A stretch of 12,594 bases of DNA from an uncultured Bacteroidales bacterium (GTDB lineage Bacteria > Bacteroidota > Bacteroidia > Bacteroidales > Lentimicrobiaceae): contig CALMDN010000175.1 of the NCBI GenBank assembly GCA_937864935.1, positions 1 to 12,594 of the forward strand, given 5' to 3'. A program made the translations under genes and the position numbers. The notes beneath the pieces are model-generated. The model ran no database searches. It was not told the origin of the DNA and saw only the letters and a program-made list of their open reading frames with translations. This document shows, in pieces, positions 6,993 through 12,594 of this stretch. How positions within the stretch are numbered: the stretch's first letter is position 1; every line of letters begins with the position of its first letter.

Positions 6993-8285
6993 TCAGGCGC
7001 TTTTTTCTTTGATAAAGAGGGCACTGATGGCGCCCAGGATCATGGAAACACCGGCCATAACGATACAGAGTATGGGATTGTCGGCGAAAAAGTATTTCAG
7101 AATCAGGCCGCTGAAGATGCCGCTGATGATCTGCGGGATGGTGATCGACATATTGAAAAGTCCCATGTAAATACCCATTTTCTTGGGTGGAATTGAGCTG
7201 GCAAGCATGGCATAAGGCATCGCCAGAATACTTCCCCAGGCAATCCCGATTCCGATCATGGGCAGAATGAGTGCTTTGTCGTCTTTAAAGATAAGGAAGG
7301 AAAGCAGTGAAATTCCGCCGATCAGCAGGGCCAGTGAATGGGTGATTTTCTTTGAAAGTTTCCTTGCAACGACAGGTAGCAGGAGTGCGATCACCGCGGA
7401 AATCCCGTTGTAAATCCCGAAAAGGATCCCAACCCAGTTGCCTGCTTCCTGAAAGGCTGCTGAATTGGCATCGGCAGTGCCATAGAACCTGAGGGCTACT
7501 GCAGGAGTGGTATATACCCACATGGAGAAGAGGGCAAACCACGAAAAAAACTGAACCAGCAGAAGCTTGAGCATGATGGGGGGTATGAAGAACTTCTTTG
7601 GTTTTTCAGTTTCGGCTTCTTCAACTTCCAGCTGATCGGGAGGGTATTCCGAGGTGGTAAAAACAGTCCAGAGAATGGTGAAAATGAGGACTGCAGCACC
7701 AAAATAGAAGGAGAATACCACATTGTCGGGCACAATCCCATCGGAGCCAGCATCCTTTGAAATTCCGAACCAGTTGCCCAGAATATAGGGCAGCCACGAC
7801 CCGACCACCGCGCCGATTCCAATAAGCAGGGTCTGCACTGAAAAGCCCAGGGTATGCTGTTCTTCGGGCAGTTTATCAGCCACCAGGGCCCTGAAGGGTT
7901 CCATCGAGATGTTGATCGATGCATCCATGATCATGAGCAAGCCCCCGCCGATAAACATAGGCGCCAGAAATGTGGCCAGGTGCGGCGCGTTGGGCATCAG
8001 GATCAGCGCAATGCTGGTGAGCAATGCCCCGACCAGGAAATAAGGTCTTCTCCGCCCGAATCTGTTCCAGGTACGGTCGCTCATATAACCGATGATGGGC
8101 TGAATAATCATTCCGGTGATGGGTGCCACCAGCCAGAACCAGCTAAGGTGGTGAACGTCAGCACCAAAGGTTAACAGAATTCTGGAAGCATTTCCATTCT
8201 GGAGGGCAAACCCAAACTGAATTCCCATAAATCCGAAACTCATGTTCCAGATCTGCCAAAAGCTTAAACGGGGCTTTTTTATCAT
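6993..8285 (-). CDS. MFS sugar transporter, SLC45/maltose-type
   Basis: A 430-residue inner-membrane carrier with about 12 hydrophobic segments by eye. The first helix region (NMSFGFMGIQFGFALQN, with NGNASRI following) and the cytoplasmic loop GYMSDRTWNRFGRRRPYF at 66-83 are typical of the SLC45-like branch of the major facilitator superfamily, which in bacteria includes proton-coupled maltose, sucrose and related disaccharide carriers. Position directly ahead of malQ and opposite a GH65 phosphorylase supports maltose or maltodextrin import across the inner membrane. The ATG at 8283-8285 is the first residue of a conserved-looking KKPRLSFWQIWN start. No outer-membrane SusC/SusD pair is inside the window, so the outer-membrane route is not visible. 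The upstream region contains a 16-base palindrome about 85 bases away that may be an operator. Substrate is inferred from family and context. Confidence 0.9.
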   Translation of the reverse strand: MIKKPRLSFWQIWNMSFGFMGIQFGFALQNGNASRILLTFGADVHHLSWFWLVAPITGMIIQPIIGYMSDRTWNRFGRRRPYFLVGALLTSIALILMPNAPHLATFLAPMFIGGGLLMIMDASINISMEPFRALVADKLPEEQHTLGFSVQTLLIGIGAVVGSWLPYILGNWFGISKDAGSDGIVPDNVVFSFYFGAAVLIFTILWTVFTTSEYPPDQLEVEEAETEKPKKFFIPPIMLKLLLVQFFSWFALFSMWVYTTPAVALRFYGTADANSAAFQEAGNWVGILFGIYNGISAVIALLLPVVARKLSKKITHSLALLIGGISLLSFLIFKDDKALILPMIGIGIAWGSILAMPYAMLASSIPPKKMGIYMGLFNMSITIPQIISGIFSGLILKYFFADNPILCIVMAGVSMILGAISALFIKEKSA

Positions 8286-8370
8286 AAGTCATGGTTTAAT
8301 AGATGGCGTTAAAAATAATCAAAAACTCCTTCATCTGCAATTAATAAGCATTGTAGTAAAAATTACAAAA

Positions 8371-8386
8371 AATCATCCGGATGATT
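8371..8386. promoter_or_regulatory. 16-base perfect palindrome, possible operator
   Basis: AATCATCCGGATGATT is an exact palindrome between the divergent MFS transporter gene and the tRNA-Gly unit. It lies 85 bases upstream of the transporter ATG and its last bases overlap the TTG -33 element of the tRNA promoter (8385-8387). A dyad of this length suits a dimeric repressor such as a LacI- or GntR-type protein, but no regulator gene is in the window, so the function is inference. There is no T-run beside it, so it is not a terminator. Confidence 0.5.
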
Positions 8387-8414
8387 GATTCAGCGCGATC
8401 TTTTATTATTTTTG
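8385..8414 (+). promoter_or_regulatory. Bacteroidota-type promoter of the tRNA-Gly unit
   Basis: TATTTTTG at 8407-8414 matches the Bacteroidota -7 consensus TAnnTTTG, and TTG at 8385-8387 is the -33 part, with 19 bases between. The tRNA-like sequence starts 9 bases after the -7 element, the same layout as at the tRNA-Val gene. Confidence 0.7.
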
Positions 8415-8423
8415 CTGATCAAT

Positions 8424-8487
8424 GTGGAAGTAGTTCAGTTGGTAGTCTCGTCACCAGTGACGAGGTCCCAGGCTGAGGGACATTCTT
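8424..8487 (+). pseudogene. degenerate tRNA relic A (promoter-proximal)
   Basis: GTGGAAGTAGTTCAGTTGGTAG (8424-8445, two parts) closely follows the 5' acceptor and D-arm of the intact tRNA-Gly downstream, and it stands exactly where the first tRNA of the unit should start. After that the fold fails: the D-stem has no partner for GTTC, the anticodon-arm region is an 8-base perfect hairpin CTCGTCAC/GTGACGAG with only two loop bases, the T-arm place has GTCCC/GGGAC but no TTCGAAT loop, and the 3' acceptor strand does not pair. Read as a tRNA pseudogene; a structured non-tRNA RNA remains possible. Confidence 0.55.
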
Positions 8488-8494
8488 TAATAAC

Positions 8495-8567
8495 GCGGAA
8501 GTAGCTCAGTCGGTAGAGCATCAGCTTCCCAAGCTGAGGGTCGCGGGTTCGAATCCCGTTTTCCGCT
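8495..8567 (+). tRNA. tRNA-Gly (anticodon CCC)
   Basis: A full 73-base cloverleaf: acceptor GCGGAAG/TTTCCGC (7 pairs, one G-T), D-arm GCTC...GAGC, anticodon stem TCAGC/GCTGA with loop TTCCCAA giving anticodon CCC (reads GGG, glycine), T-arm GCGGG-TTCGAAT-CCCGT, discriminator T. CCA is not encoded. It is followed within 7 bases by an intrinsic terminator. Its flanks carry three degenerate copies of parts of the same sequence. Confidence 0.93.
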
Positions 8568-8573
8568 CAAAAG

Positions 8574-8603
8574 AACGAAGCCAAAGTAGCTTCGTTTTTT
8601 TTT
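8574..8603 (+). terminator. intrinsic terminator after tRNA-Gly
   Basis: AACGAAGC (8574-8581) and GCTTCGTT (8589-8596) form an 8-pair stem with a 7-base loop, merging into a run of nine T (8595-8603). This is a classical factor-independent terminator for the tRNA-Gly transcript. Confidence 0.88.
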
Positions 8604-8608
8604 ATATA

Positions 8609-8677
8609 TAGCTCATCTGGTGGTATCCCTGCCAATGGCAGTGGGAACTCTGGGTTGAGGGTCGTGGATTCGGGACT
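8609..8677 (+). pseudogene. degenerate tRNA relic B
   Basis: TAGCTCATCTGGTGGTA resembles a tRNA D-arm, and GAGGGTCGTGGATTCGGGAC resembles the variable and T-arm part of the intact Gly tRNA (GAGGGTCGCGGGTTCGAATC). In between lies CTGCCAATGGCAG, an odd palindrome that contains CTGCCAA, identical in form to an anticodon loop for Gly(GCC), but without a proper 5-pair stem. No acceptor stem is present. It lies just past the terminator, so it is probably not transcribed with the intact tRNA. Confidence 0.45.
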
Positions 8678-8683
8678 AAGCAA

Positions 8684-8724
8684 AGTGATCTCATTGGCAG
8701 AGCAAAATTTCCGGTTTTCCGCTC
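8684..8724 (+). pseudogene. tRNA relic C, D-arm joined to tRNA-Gly 3' end
   Basis: AGTGATCTCATTGGCAGAGC looks like a D-arm (compare AGTAGCTCAGTCGGTAGAGC in the intact gene), and 9 bases later comes GGTTTTCCGCTC, whose last 11 bases equal the 3' end of the intact tRNA-Gly (8558-8568). The anticodon and T-arms are missing, so it reads as a tRNA with an internal deletion. An alternative is a short duplicated tRNA 3' end left by an excised element. The following stretch 8725-8869 shows nothing I can name. Confidence 0.5.
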
Positions 8725-8869
8725 CAGAGAAAGTCAACGATCTGGCCTTCTTTACTTCAATATACTATTGTCAGGTAAACGAAAATTTTTGCAAAACAAC
8801 AGTGAAGCAAAAATGAATCTTTTAATTGAAAATCGTACTACCTCATAACCGATGTTTTCATCCTATACA

Positions 8870-8899
8870 TTGTATTCCGGCTTTTTCTGTTTACCTTTG
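8870..8899 (+). promoter_or_regulatory. Bacteroidota-type promoter of tRNA-Val
   Basis: TACCTTTG at 8892-8899 is an exact TAnnTTTG -7 element; TTG at 8870-8872 is placed 19 bases upstream as the -33 element. The tRNA begins 9 bases after the -7 element. Confidence 0.75.
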
Positions 8900-8907
8900 C
8901 CGCTGAA

Positions 8908-8982
8908 GGGACGTTAGCTCAGTTGGTTCAGAGCGCTCGCCTCACACGCGAGAGGTCACTGGTTCGAATCCAGTACGTCCCA
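8908..8982 (+). tRNA. tRNA-Val (anticodon CAC)
   Basis: A complete 75-base cloverleaf: acceptor GGGACGT/ACGTCCC with seven perfect pairs, D-arm GCTC...GAGC, anticodon stem CTCGC/GCGAG with loop CTCACAC giving CAC (reads GTG, valine), T-arm ACTGG-TTCGAAT-CCAGT, discriminator A. CCA is not encoded. It has its own promoter and terminator and is a single-gene unit. Confidence 0.94.
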
Positions 8983-8994
8983 CACCAGAAGAAT

Positions 8995-9030
8995 AAGGTA
9001 CCTGCAGTTTGTTCAGCAGGTGCCTTTTTT
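8995..9030 (+). terminator. intrinsic terminator after tRNA-Val
   Basis: GGTACCTGC (8997-9005) pairs with GCAGGTGCC (9016-9024), with one T-G wobble, and is extended by AA/TT; six T follow (9025-9030). It ends the tRNA-Val transcript 12 bases after the tRNA. Confidence 0.85.
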
Positions 9031-9217
9031 ATTTACAATCAGTATTTTATGTAGTTTGCGGAACCTCCGATCGAGCATTCCTGCCGAAACATGAGCAACG
9101 GATAACGGCCTTCTGTACATCCTGTCAGAAAAAATCGCTCAACCCTTAAAATACCTGCTTTACCATCCTAAACCAACAATTCAACCTGAATTTATTTACC
9201 GGAATTAACATTCAGGT

Positions 9218-9225
9218 TAGTTTTG
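9218..9225 (+). promoter_or_regulatory. -7 promoter element of the acetyltransferase gene
   Basis: TAGTTTTG matches TAnnTTTG. A -33 TTG is not present at the usual spacing, only TTTA at 9195-9198, so the match is half strong. It lies 33 bases before the first ATG of the gene. The rest of the gap 9031-9217 shows nothing recognisable. Confidence 0.5.
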
Positions 9226-9258
9226 TCTCCCAATAATCCGGAATTTCAAACTCATCCG

Positions 9259-10113
9259 ATGATGGAAATAAGAAACCTTGCCGGGCTCAGTCCTGACGCA
9301 CTATTTGCTGCCTTTTCGGAAGCCTTTGCCGACTATGAAATTACCCTGGATCAGCAGCAACATCAGAAGATGCTGAGCCGCAGGGGATTTGATGCCGCCT
9401 TATCGTTTGGTGCATTTGAAGATGGACGGCTGGTTAGCTTTACCTGCAACGGTACAGGGATTTTCAACGGGCAGCGCACTGCCTATGATACCGGGACCGG
9501 CACCTTAAAAGAGTACCGGGGTAAGGGCATGGCTTCAAAGGTATTTGAGGCCTCCATTCCTTACCTTACTGCAGCCGGCATCCGGCAATACCTGCTGGAA
9601 GTGCTGCAGCACAACGAAGCAGCCATCTCGGTTTACCGGAAAATGGGATTTGAAGTCAGCCGGGAATTCAACTATTTTGTTGCGGCAACCGATGCTTTGC
9701 AACTGAAGGAGAAATCCTTACAGGATGAATACATACTTAAGTCTTTAACGCCGGATGATTTGACCGATCCTTCACCGATGTGGGACTTTGTGCCTTCATG
9801 GCAAAACAGTTTTGAATCCATTCAGCGGAAACCGGAGGATTTCAGGGTAATCGGGGTGTTTGTTAACGATTATCCGGTGGCCTATGGAATCTTGGAACCA
9901 GCTTCCGGAGATATTACCCAGCTGGCTGTTCACCCTGAACACCGTCGCAAGGGACTGGGAACTGCCATACTGCGCGAAATGGTCAGGCTGAACCGGCATA
10001 CCGGAATCAAAGCAATCAATACCGAAACCTCATGTGTTGCGATGGAAGCCTTTTTTAATTCCAATGGTCTGCCTTTAAAGGGAAAGCAGTTTGAGATGAT
10101 CAGGAAGTTGTAG
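9259..10113 (+). CDS. double-domain GNAT-family N-acetyltransferase
   Basis: A 284-residue protein with two GNAT folds in tandem. The first half carries the acetyl-CoA loop YRGKGMAS (86-93) and the closing signature NEAAISVYRKMGF that marks the end of a GNAT domain; the second half carries AVHPEHRRKGLGTAIL with the R/Q-x-x-G-x-G/A loop at 229-234 and a shorter ending (AMEAFFNSNGL). Such double-GNAT proteins acetylate small amines, peptides or antibiotics, and often only one half is catalytic; the substrate here is unknown. The frame is open upstream to a TTG at 9223, but that TTG is part of the -7 promoter element, so ATG 9259 (or the adjacent ATG 9262) is the likely start. It stands alone, flanked by tRNA-Val and a gene of unrelated function. 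Confidence 0.85.
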   Translation: MMEIRNLAGLSPDALFAAFSEAFADYEITLDQQQHQKMLSRRGFDAALSFGAFEDGRLVSFTCNGTGIFNGQRTAYDTGTGTLKEYRGKGMASKVFEASIPYLTAAGIRQYLLEVLQHNEAAISVYRKMGFEVSREFNYFVAATDALQLKEKSLQDEYILKSLTPDDLTDPSPMWDFVPSWQNSFESIQRKPEDFRVIGVFVNDYPVAYGILEPASGDITQLAVHPEHRRKGLGTAILREMVRLNRHTGIKAINTETSCVAMEAFFNSNGLPLKGKQFEMIRKL

Positions 10114-10258
10114 ATGTACATCGGGAATTCACGTGACATGAATGGCAGCATACCCTTCAGCAAAATGAAATTTCTTTGCATTCAATGCTGATAAACAATA
10201 AACTACGGCTAAACCGTTTTAAAAACCAATCCTGCAAAATTCAAGAAATAAACAGGTT

Positions 10259-11407
10259 ATGAAACCCTCTCTGTTAAGAATCCTTGCCATTTCGGTCCTG
10301 ATTTTATACCAGACTTTTCCCACTTTTTCCCAGACAGATTCTTCGAAATCAAAAACCAGGGACTACCTCTCCATTGCGCTGGCTTACACCAATGGAAACA
10401 TCCTCCCGACCAATCCATTTGTTAAGGGGGAGAACCTGAGCGGAAAACCACTGCTTTACCACCAGGCTGTATCGGCAAAATTGCTCTGGCAGAACCCCGG
10501 CTATACCGAATGGCAGCGGGTTTACCATATTCCGTATTATGGTGTTGGTTACAATAAAGCCAATTTCAACAGCAAGGAGCTGGGCAGCCCGAATTCAGTT
10601 TACGGAGTATTGGGAATCCCTGTTGTCCGCATGAAAAAGCTTGAATTGTATTCTGAATTTCAGTTTGGGGTAGCCTGGAACTGGAACAAGTATGATTCTG
10701 TTACAAACCCCAAAAACATTGCCATCGGAGGTGGCATGACTGTGCACCTGAATATCGGTTTCAATGCTTTTTATCCTATCTCAAAGCACCTTGATCTGGG
10801 CGCCGGGGTTGCGTTTACCCATTTTTCGAATGGTGGTTTTGAACGGCCGAACCGCGGGTTGAATCTGTTATCGCCTTCTGTCGAACTCAAATACCACCCG
10901 GGCGGCCGGCCGGATACCCGCAAAGCTCCCCGGGCAGGAAAACTGCCAAAGCAGAATGAGTTCTACCTGATGCTGGGATATGGAGATCATCAGATGGTGG
11001 AGCATGAACTGGATACCAACTATTATGCTGTGGGTGGTTTGAGTGCATTTTACCTGATGCAGCACACCAACGCTTTCAAATCAGGCCCGGGGCTGGATTT
11101 CAACTTCTGGTGGAGCCTGACTGCCCGCGAAAATGGTTCTCCGGGCCCTGTGGGTTGGGACAATCTTACCATCGGCGCTTTCTACCAGATTGAATTCGAA
11201 CTCAACCGGCTTTCGCTGCACGGCGGTGTCGGAAACTACCTTCGCCATCTCAACTACGGCAATTATGAGCAGTTTTACCAGCGTGTAGGGGTTAAATACC
11301 ATTTTACAGATCATCTTTCGGCAGGGGTCAATGTGCGTTCCATCAACTTCATGCTGGCAGAATTCCTCGAATTCCACCTTGGATACCGGTTTTACAGGTT
11401 ACGATAA
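10259..11407 (+). CDS. PagL-like acyloxyacyl hydrolase family outer-membrane protein
   Basis: A 382-residue protein with a signal peptide (hydrophobic run LLRILAISVLILYQTF, likely cut after about residue 25 at TFSQ-TD) and many alternating aromatic/hydrophobic strands, ending in YRFYRLR, as outer-membrane barrels do. The segment FTHFSNGGFERPNRGLN (186-202) matches the active-site strand of the lipid A 3-O-deacylase PagL, with H188 and S190 in place of His126 and Ser128 of the Pseudomonas enzyme. The position 14 residues after the His, a Glu in that enzyme, is Asn202 here. At 382 residues it is about twice the size of PagL; the C-terminal half is a second strand-rich region seen in Bacteroidota relatives. 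Probable role: deacylation or remodelling of lipid A at the outer membrane, but activity is unproven. The 145-base gap ahead shows only a weak hairpin (ACGG/CCGT near 10206) with T4. Confidence 0.8.
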   Translation: MKPSLLRILAISVLILYQTFPTFSQTDSSKSKTRDYLSIALAYTNGNILPTNPFVKGENLSGKPLLYHQAVSAKLLWQNPGYTEWQRVYHIPYYGVGYNKANFNSKELGSPNSVYGVLGIPVVRMKKLELYSEFQFGVAWNWNKYDSVTNPKNIAIGGGMTVHLNIGFNAFYPISKHLDLGAGVAFTHFSNGGFERPNRGLNLLSPSVELKYHPGGRPDTRKAPRAGKLPKQNEFYLMLGYGDHQMVEHELDTNYYAVGGLSAFYLMQHTNAFKSGPGLDFNFWWSLTARENGSPGPVGWDNLTIGAFYQIEFELNRLSLHGGVGNYLRHLNYGNYEQFYQRVGVKYHFTDHLSAGVNVRSINFMLAEFLEFHLGYRFYRLR

Positions 11408-11409
11408 AT

Positions 11410-11417
11410 TACCTTTG
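11410..11417 (+). promoter_or_regulatory. -7 promoter element ahead of the phzF-like gene
   Basis: TACCTTTG is an exact TAnnTTTG match and is the same octamer as at tRNA-Val. The -33 region has TTTT rather than TTTG. It begins just after the stop of the barrel-protein gene and would give a leader of roughly 100 bases before ATG 11529. Confidence 0.5.
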
Positions 11418-11528
11418 CTATGCACTGGAAACAGGCATATGGCTACACATGGTCAGGTTGTGCACAGGTTTGGGTGTTTTTGTAATGTGAATTTTATCAA
11501 CAGATCAGAAATATAAAAGAAAGATGTT

Positions 11529-12320
11529 ATGAAAAAAATCAGGATTTACCAGGTCGATGCTTTTGCCGACAGGCTGTTCTCAGGGAATCCGGCAGCAGTT
11601 TGCCTGCTGGACCAATGGCTGACCGATGAAACCATGCAGAACATCGCTGCCGAAAACAACCTGGCCGAAACTGCATTTCTGGTGAAAGCCGGTGACCATA
11701 TTGAAATCCGGTGGTTTACACCTGCTGTGGAAGTGGATTTGTGCGGTCATGCAACCCTTGCTTCCGCTTTTGTATTGTTTGAATGTGAAGGGCTGAAGGA
11801 GGAGGTAGTCCGCTTTTTCTCACCCCGGAGCGGAGCGTTGACAGTTACGAAAGCAGAAAGGATGCTTTTTCTCGACTTTCCGGCAGATCAGCTGCAGCGC
11901 GTGGATCCCATGACGGATTTATCATCCTGTATAGGGATGCAGCCATCAGAAGTTTACAGAGGTAAGACAGATGTGATTGCGGTGCTCCGGAGTGAGGATG
12001 AAGTACGAAACCTTGTTCCGGATTTCATTGAGATTGCGAAACTGCAGGCAAGGGGCCTGATTGTGACTGCTGCAGGGGATGAGGTTGACTTTGTCTCCAG
12101 GTTTTTTGCCCCGCAGTGTGGCATCAGTGAAGATCCGGTAACCGGTTCGGCGCATACTTCACTGATACCTTTGTGGTCGGAGAAACTGGGTAAAGCCGGG
12201 ATGATTGCGCAGCAGCTTTCCAGGAGGGGAGGAACCATTTTCTGTTCGGATCATGGTGCCCGTTGCCGGATCGGAGGCAAGGCTCAGCTCTATCTCACAG
12301 GTGAAATATTTATTCCTTAG
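11529..12320 (+). CDS. PhzF-family isomerase/epimerase-like protein
   Basis: A complete 263-residue member of the PhzF family, two-fold repeated diaminopimelate-epimerase-like domains. Landmarks: QVDAFADRLFSGNPAAVCLL at the N-terminus, NLAETAFLV with E47 in the place of the catalytic Glu45 of PhzF, DLCGHATLASAF, and the second-half signature EDPVTGSAHTSL. PhzF itself isomerises trans-2,3-dihydro-3-hydroxyanthranilate in phenazine synthesis, but no other phenazine gene is nearby, and most family members have unknown substrates, so a general isomerase call is safer than a phenazine role. The next gene starts 3 bases after its stop, which implies co-transcription and perhaps a shared pathway. 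The ATG at 11529 follows an AAAAGAAAGATGTT leader and gives the family-typical start. Confidence 0.92.
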   Translation: MKKIRIYQVDAFADRLFSGNPAAVCLLDQWLTDETMQNIAAENNLAETAFLVKAGDHIEIRWFTPAVEVDLCGHATLASAFVLFECEGLKEEVVRFFSPRSGALTVTKAERMLFLDFPADQLQRVDPMTDLSSCIGMQPSEVYRGKTDVIAVLRSEDEVRNLVPDFIEIAKLQARGLIVTAAGDEVDFVSRFFAPQCGISEDPVTGSAHTSLIPLWSEKLGKAGMIAQQLSRRGGTIFCSDHGARCRIGGKAQLYLTGEIFIP

Positions 12321-12323
12321 TTT

Positions 12324-12594
12324 ATGATTTTTCTGGCGGTTGAACAGGAAAATAAAAATGGCCCTGCTGTTTCCGACGACAGATTGCTCAGGGAAGAAGC
12401 ATTGAAAGTGCACCAATTGTACCTTGAGGGGATTGTCAGGGAAATCTATTTCAACGAAGACCATTGCGCGATAATGAAGCTTGAATGCAGGAACAAAGCA
12501 GAGGCGGAAGAAATCCTTTCATCCCTGCCACTTGTAAGCAGTGGCTATATACGTTTCACCATCACCCGGTTAAACCCATATACCGGTTACGAAC
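12324..12594 (+). CDS. YciI/muconolactone-isomerase-like small protein, 3' end missing
   Basis: An open frame from ATG 12324 to the window edge (90 codons, no stop), starting MIFLAVEQE and continuing with YLEGIVREIYFNEDHCAIMKLEC, then AEEILSSLPLVSSGYIRF and LNPYTGYE. This pattern (a first strand, a helix ending LYxxGIVREIYF, a strand with LEC, a helix AEEILSSLPLV and a last strand) is that of ferredoxin-like dimeric alpha/beta-barrel proteins related to YciI and muconolactone isomerase. Members are about 95-105 residues, so only a few residues are lost. Known homologues mostly lack an assigned reaction. The 3-base gap after the PhzF-like gene argues for translational coupling and a common small-molecule isomerisation or catabolic role, which is inference. 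Confidence 0.7.
   Translation, partial: MIFLAVEQENKNGPAVSDDRLLREEALKVHQLYLEGIVREIYFNEDHCAIMKLECRNKAEAEEILSSLPLVSSGYIRFTITRLNPYTGYE

Noticed and set aside
7496..7924. A 142-codon minus-strand frame inside the transporter gene
   Set aside because: Same-strand shifted frame of a well-supported membrane protein; rich in Ser/Pro/Trp with no family likeness.
8424..8487. Functional tRNA with anticodon near ACC/CCA
   Set aside because: D-stem, anticodon stem, T-loop and acceptor stem all fail standard pairing, so it is listed as a relic.
10113..10122. GATGTACATC palindrome at the acetyltransferase stop codon
   Set aside because: Ten bases only, partly coding, no T-run and no promoter nearby; likely chance.
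11529..12320. Phenazine biosynthesis locus
   Set aside because: Only a PhzF-family protein is present; none of the other phenazine genes is seen, and the family is widespread with other roles.

Overview
The window looks like chromosomal DNA from a member of the Bacteroidota, probably an environmental rather than a gut lineage; the genus cannot be read from the sequence. The evidence is four good matches to the Bacteroidota -7 promoter element TAnnTTTG (two of them exactly upstream of tRNA units with a TTG 19 bases further up), tRNA genes without encoded CCA, little Shine-Dalgarno signal, a Bacteroidota-style PagL-like outer-membrane barrel, and AT-rich word-repeat islands between genes.

Positions 1-8285 form an alpha-glucan/maltose utilisation locus. 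On the plus strand are the 3' end of a probable GH13 amylase-type enzyme, a 1041-residue fusion of a beta-phosphoglucomutase-like HAD domain with a GH65 disaccharide phosphorylase, and two tandem uridine-kinase-like P-loop proteins. Facing them on the minus strand are an SLC45-type MFS sugar transporter and a GH77 4-alpha-glucanotransferase (malQ, TTG start). The combined logic is uptake of maltose or maltodextrin, reshuffling by MalQ, phosphorolysis to glucose plus beta-glucose 1-phosphate, and conversion to glucose 6-phosphate within one polypeptide. No classical glucokinase is visible in the window; whether either kinase-like protein fills that gap is an open guess.

Two islands of short repeats (4088-4384 and 5021-5457) separate the kinase paralogues from each other and from malQ. 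Positions 8286-9036 hold a 16-base perfect palindrome, a tRNA-Gly(CCC) gene surrounded by three degenerate tRNA-like relics, and a tRNA-Val(CAC) gene, with promoters and terminators for both units.

Positions 9037-12594 carry unrelated single genes, all plus strand: a double-GNAT acetyltransferase, an acyloxyacyl-hydrolase-like barrel protein, a PhzF-family isomerase, and the start of a small YciI/muconolactone-isomerase-like protein that runs off the end. No CRISPR array, transposase, phage gene or recognised defence system was found. The most unusual points are the degenerate P-loop in the first kinase paralogue, the tRNA relic cluster, and the repeat islands.
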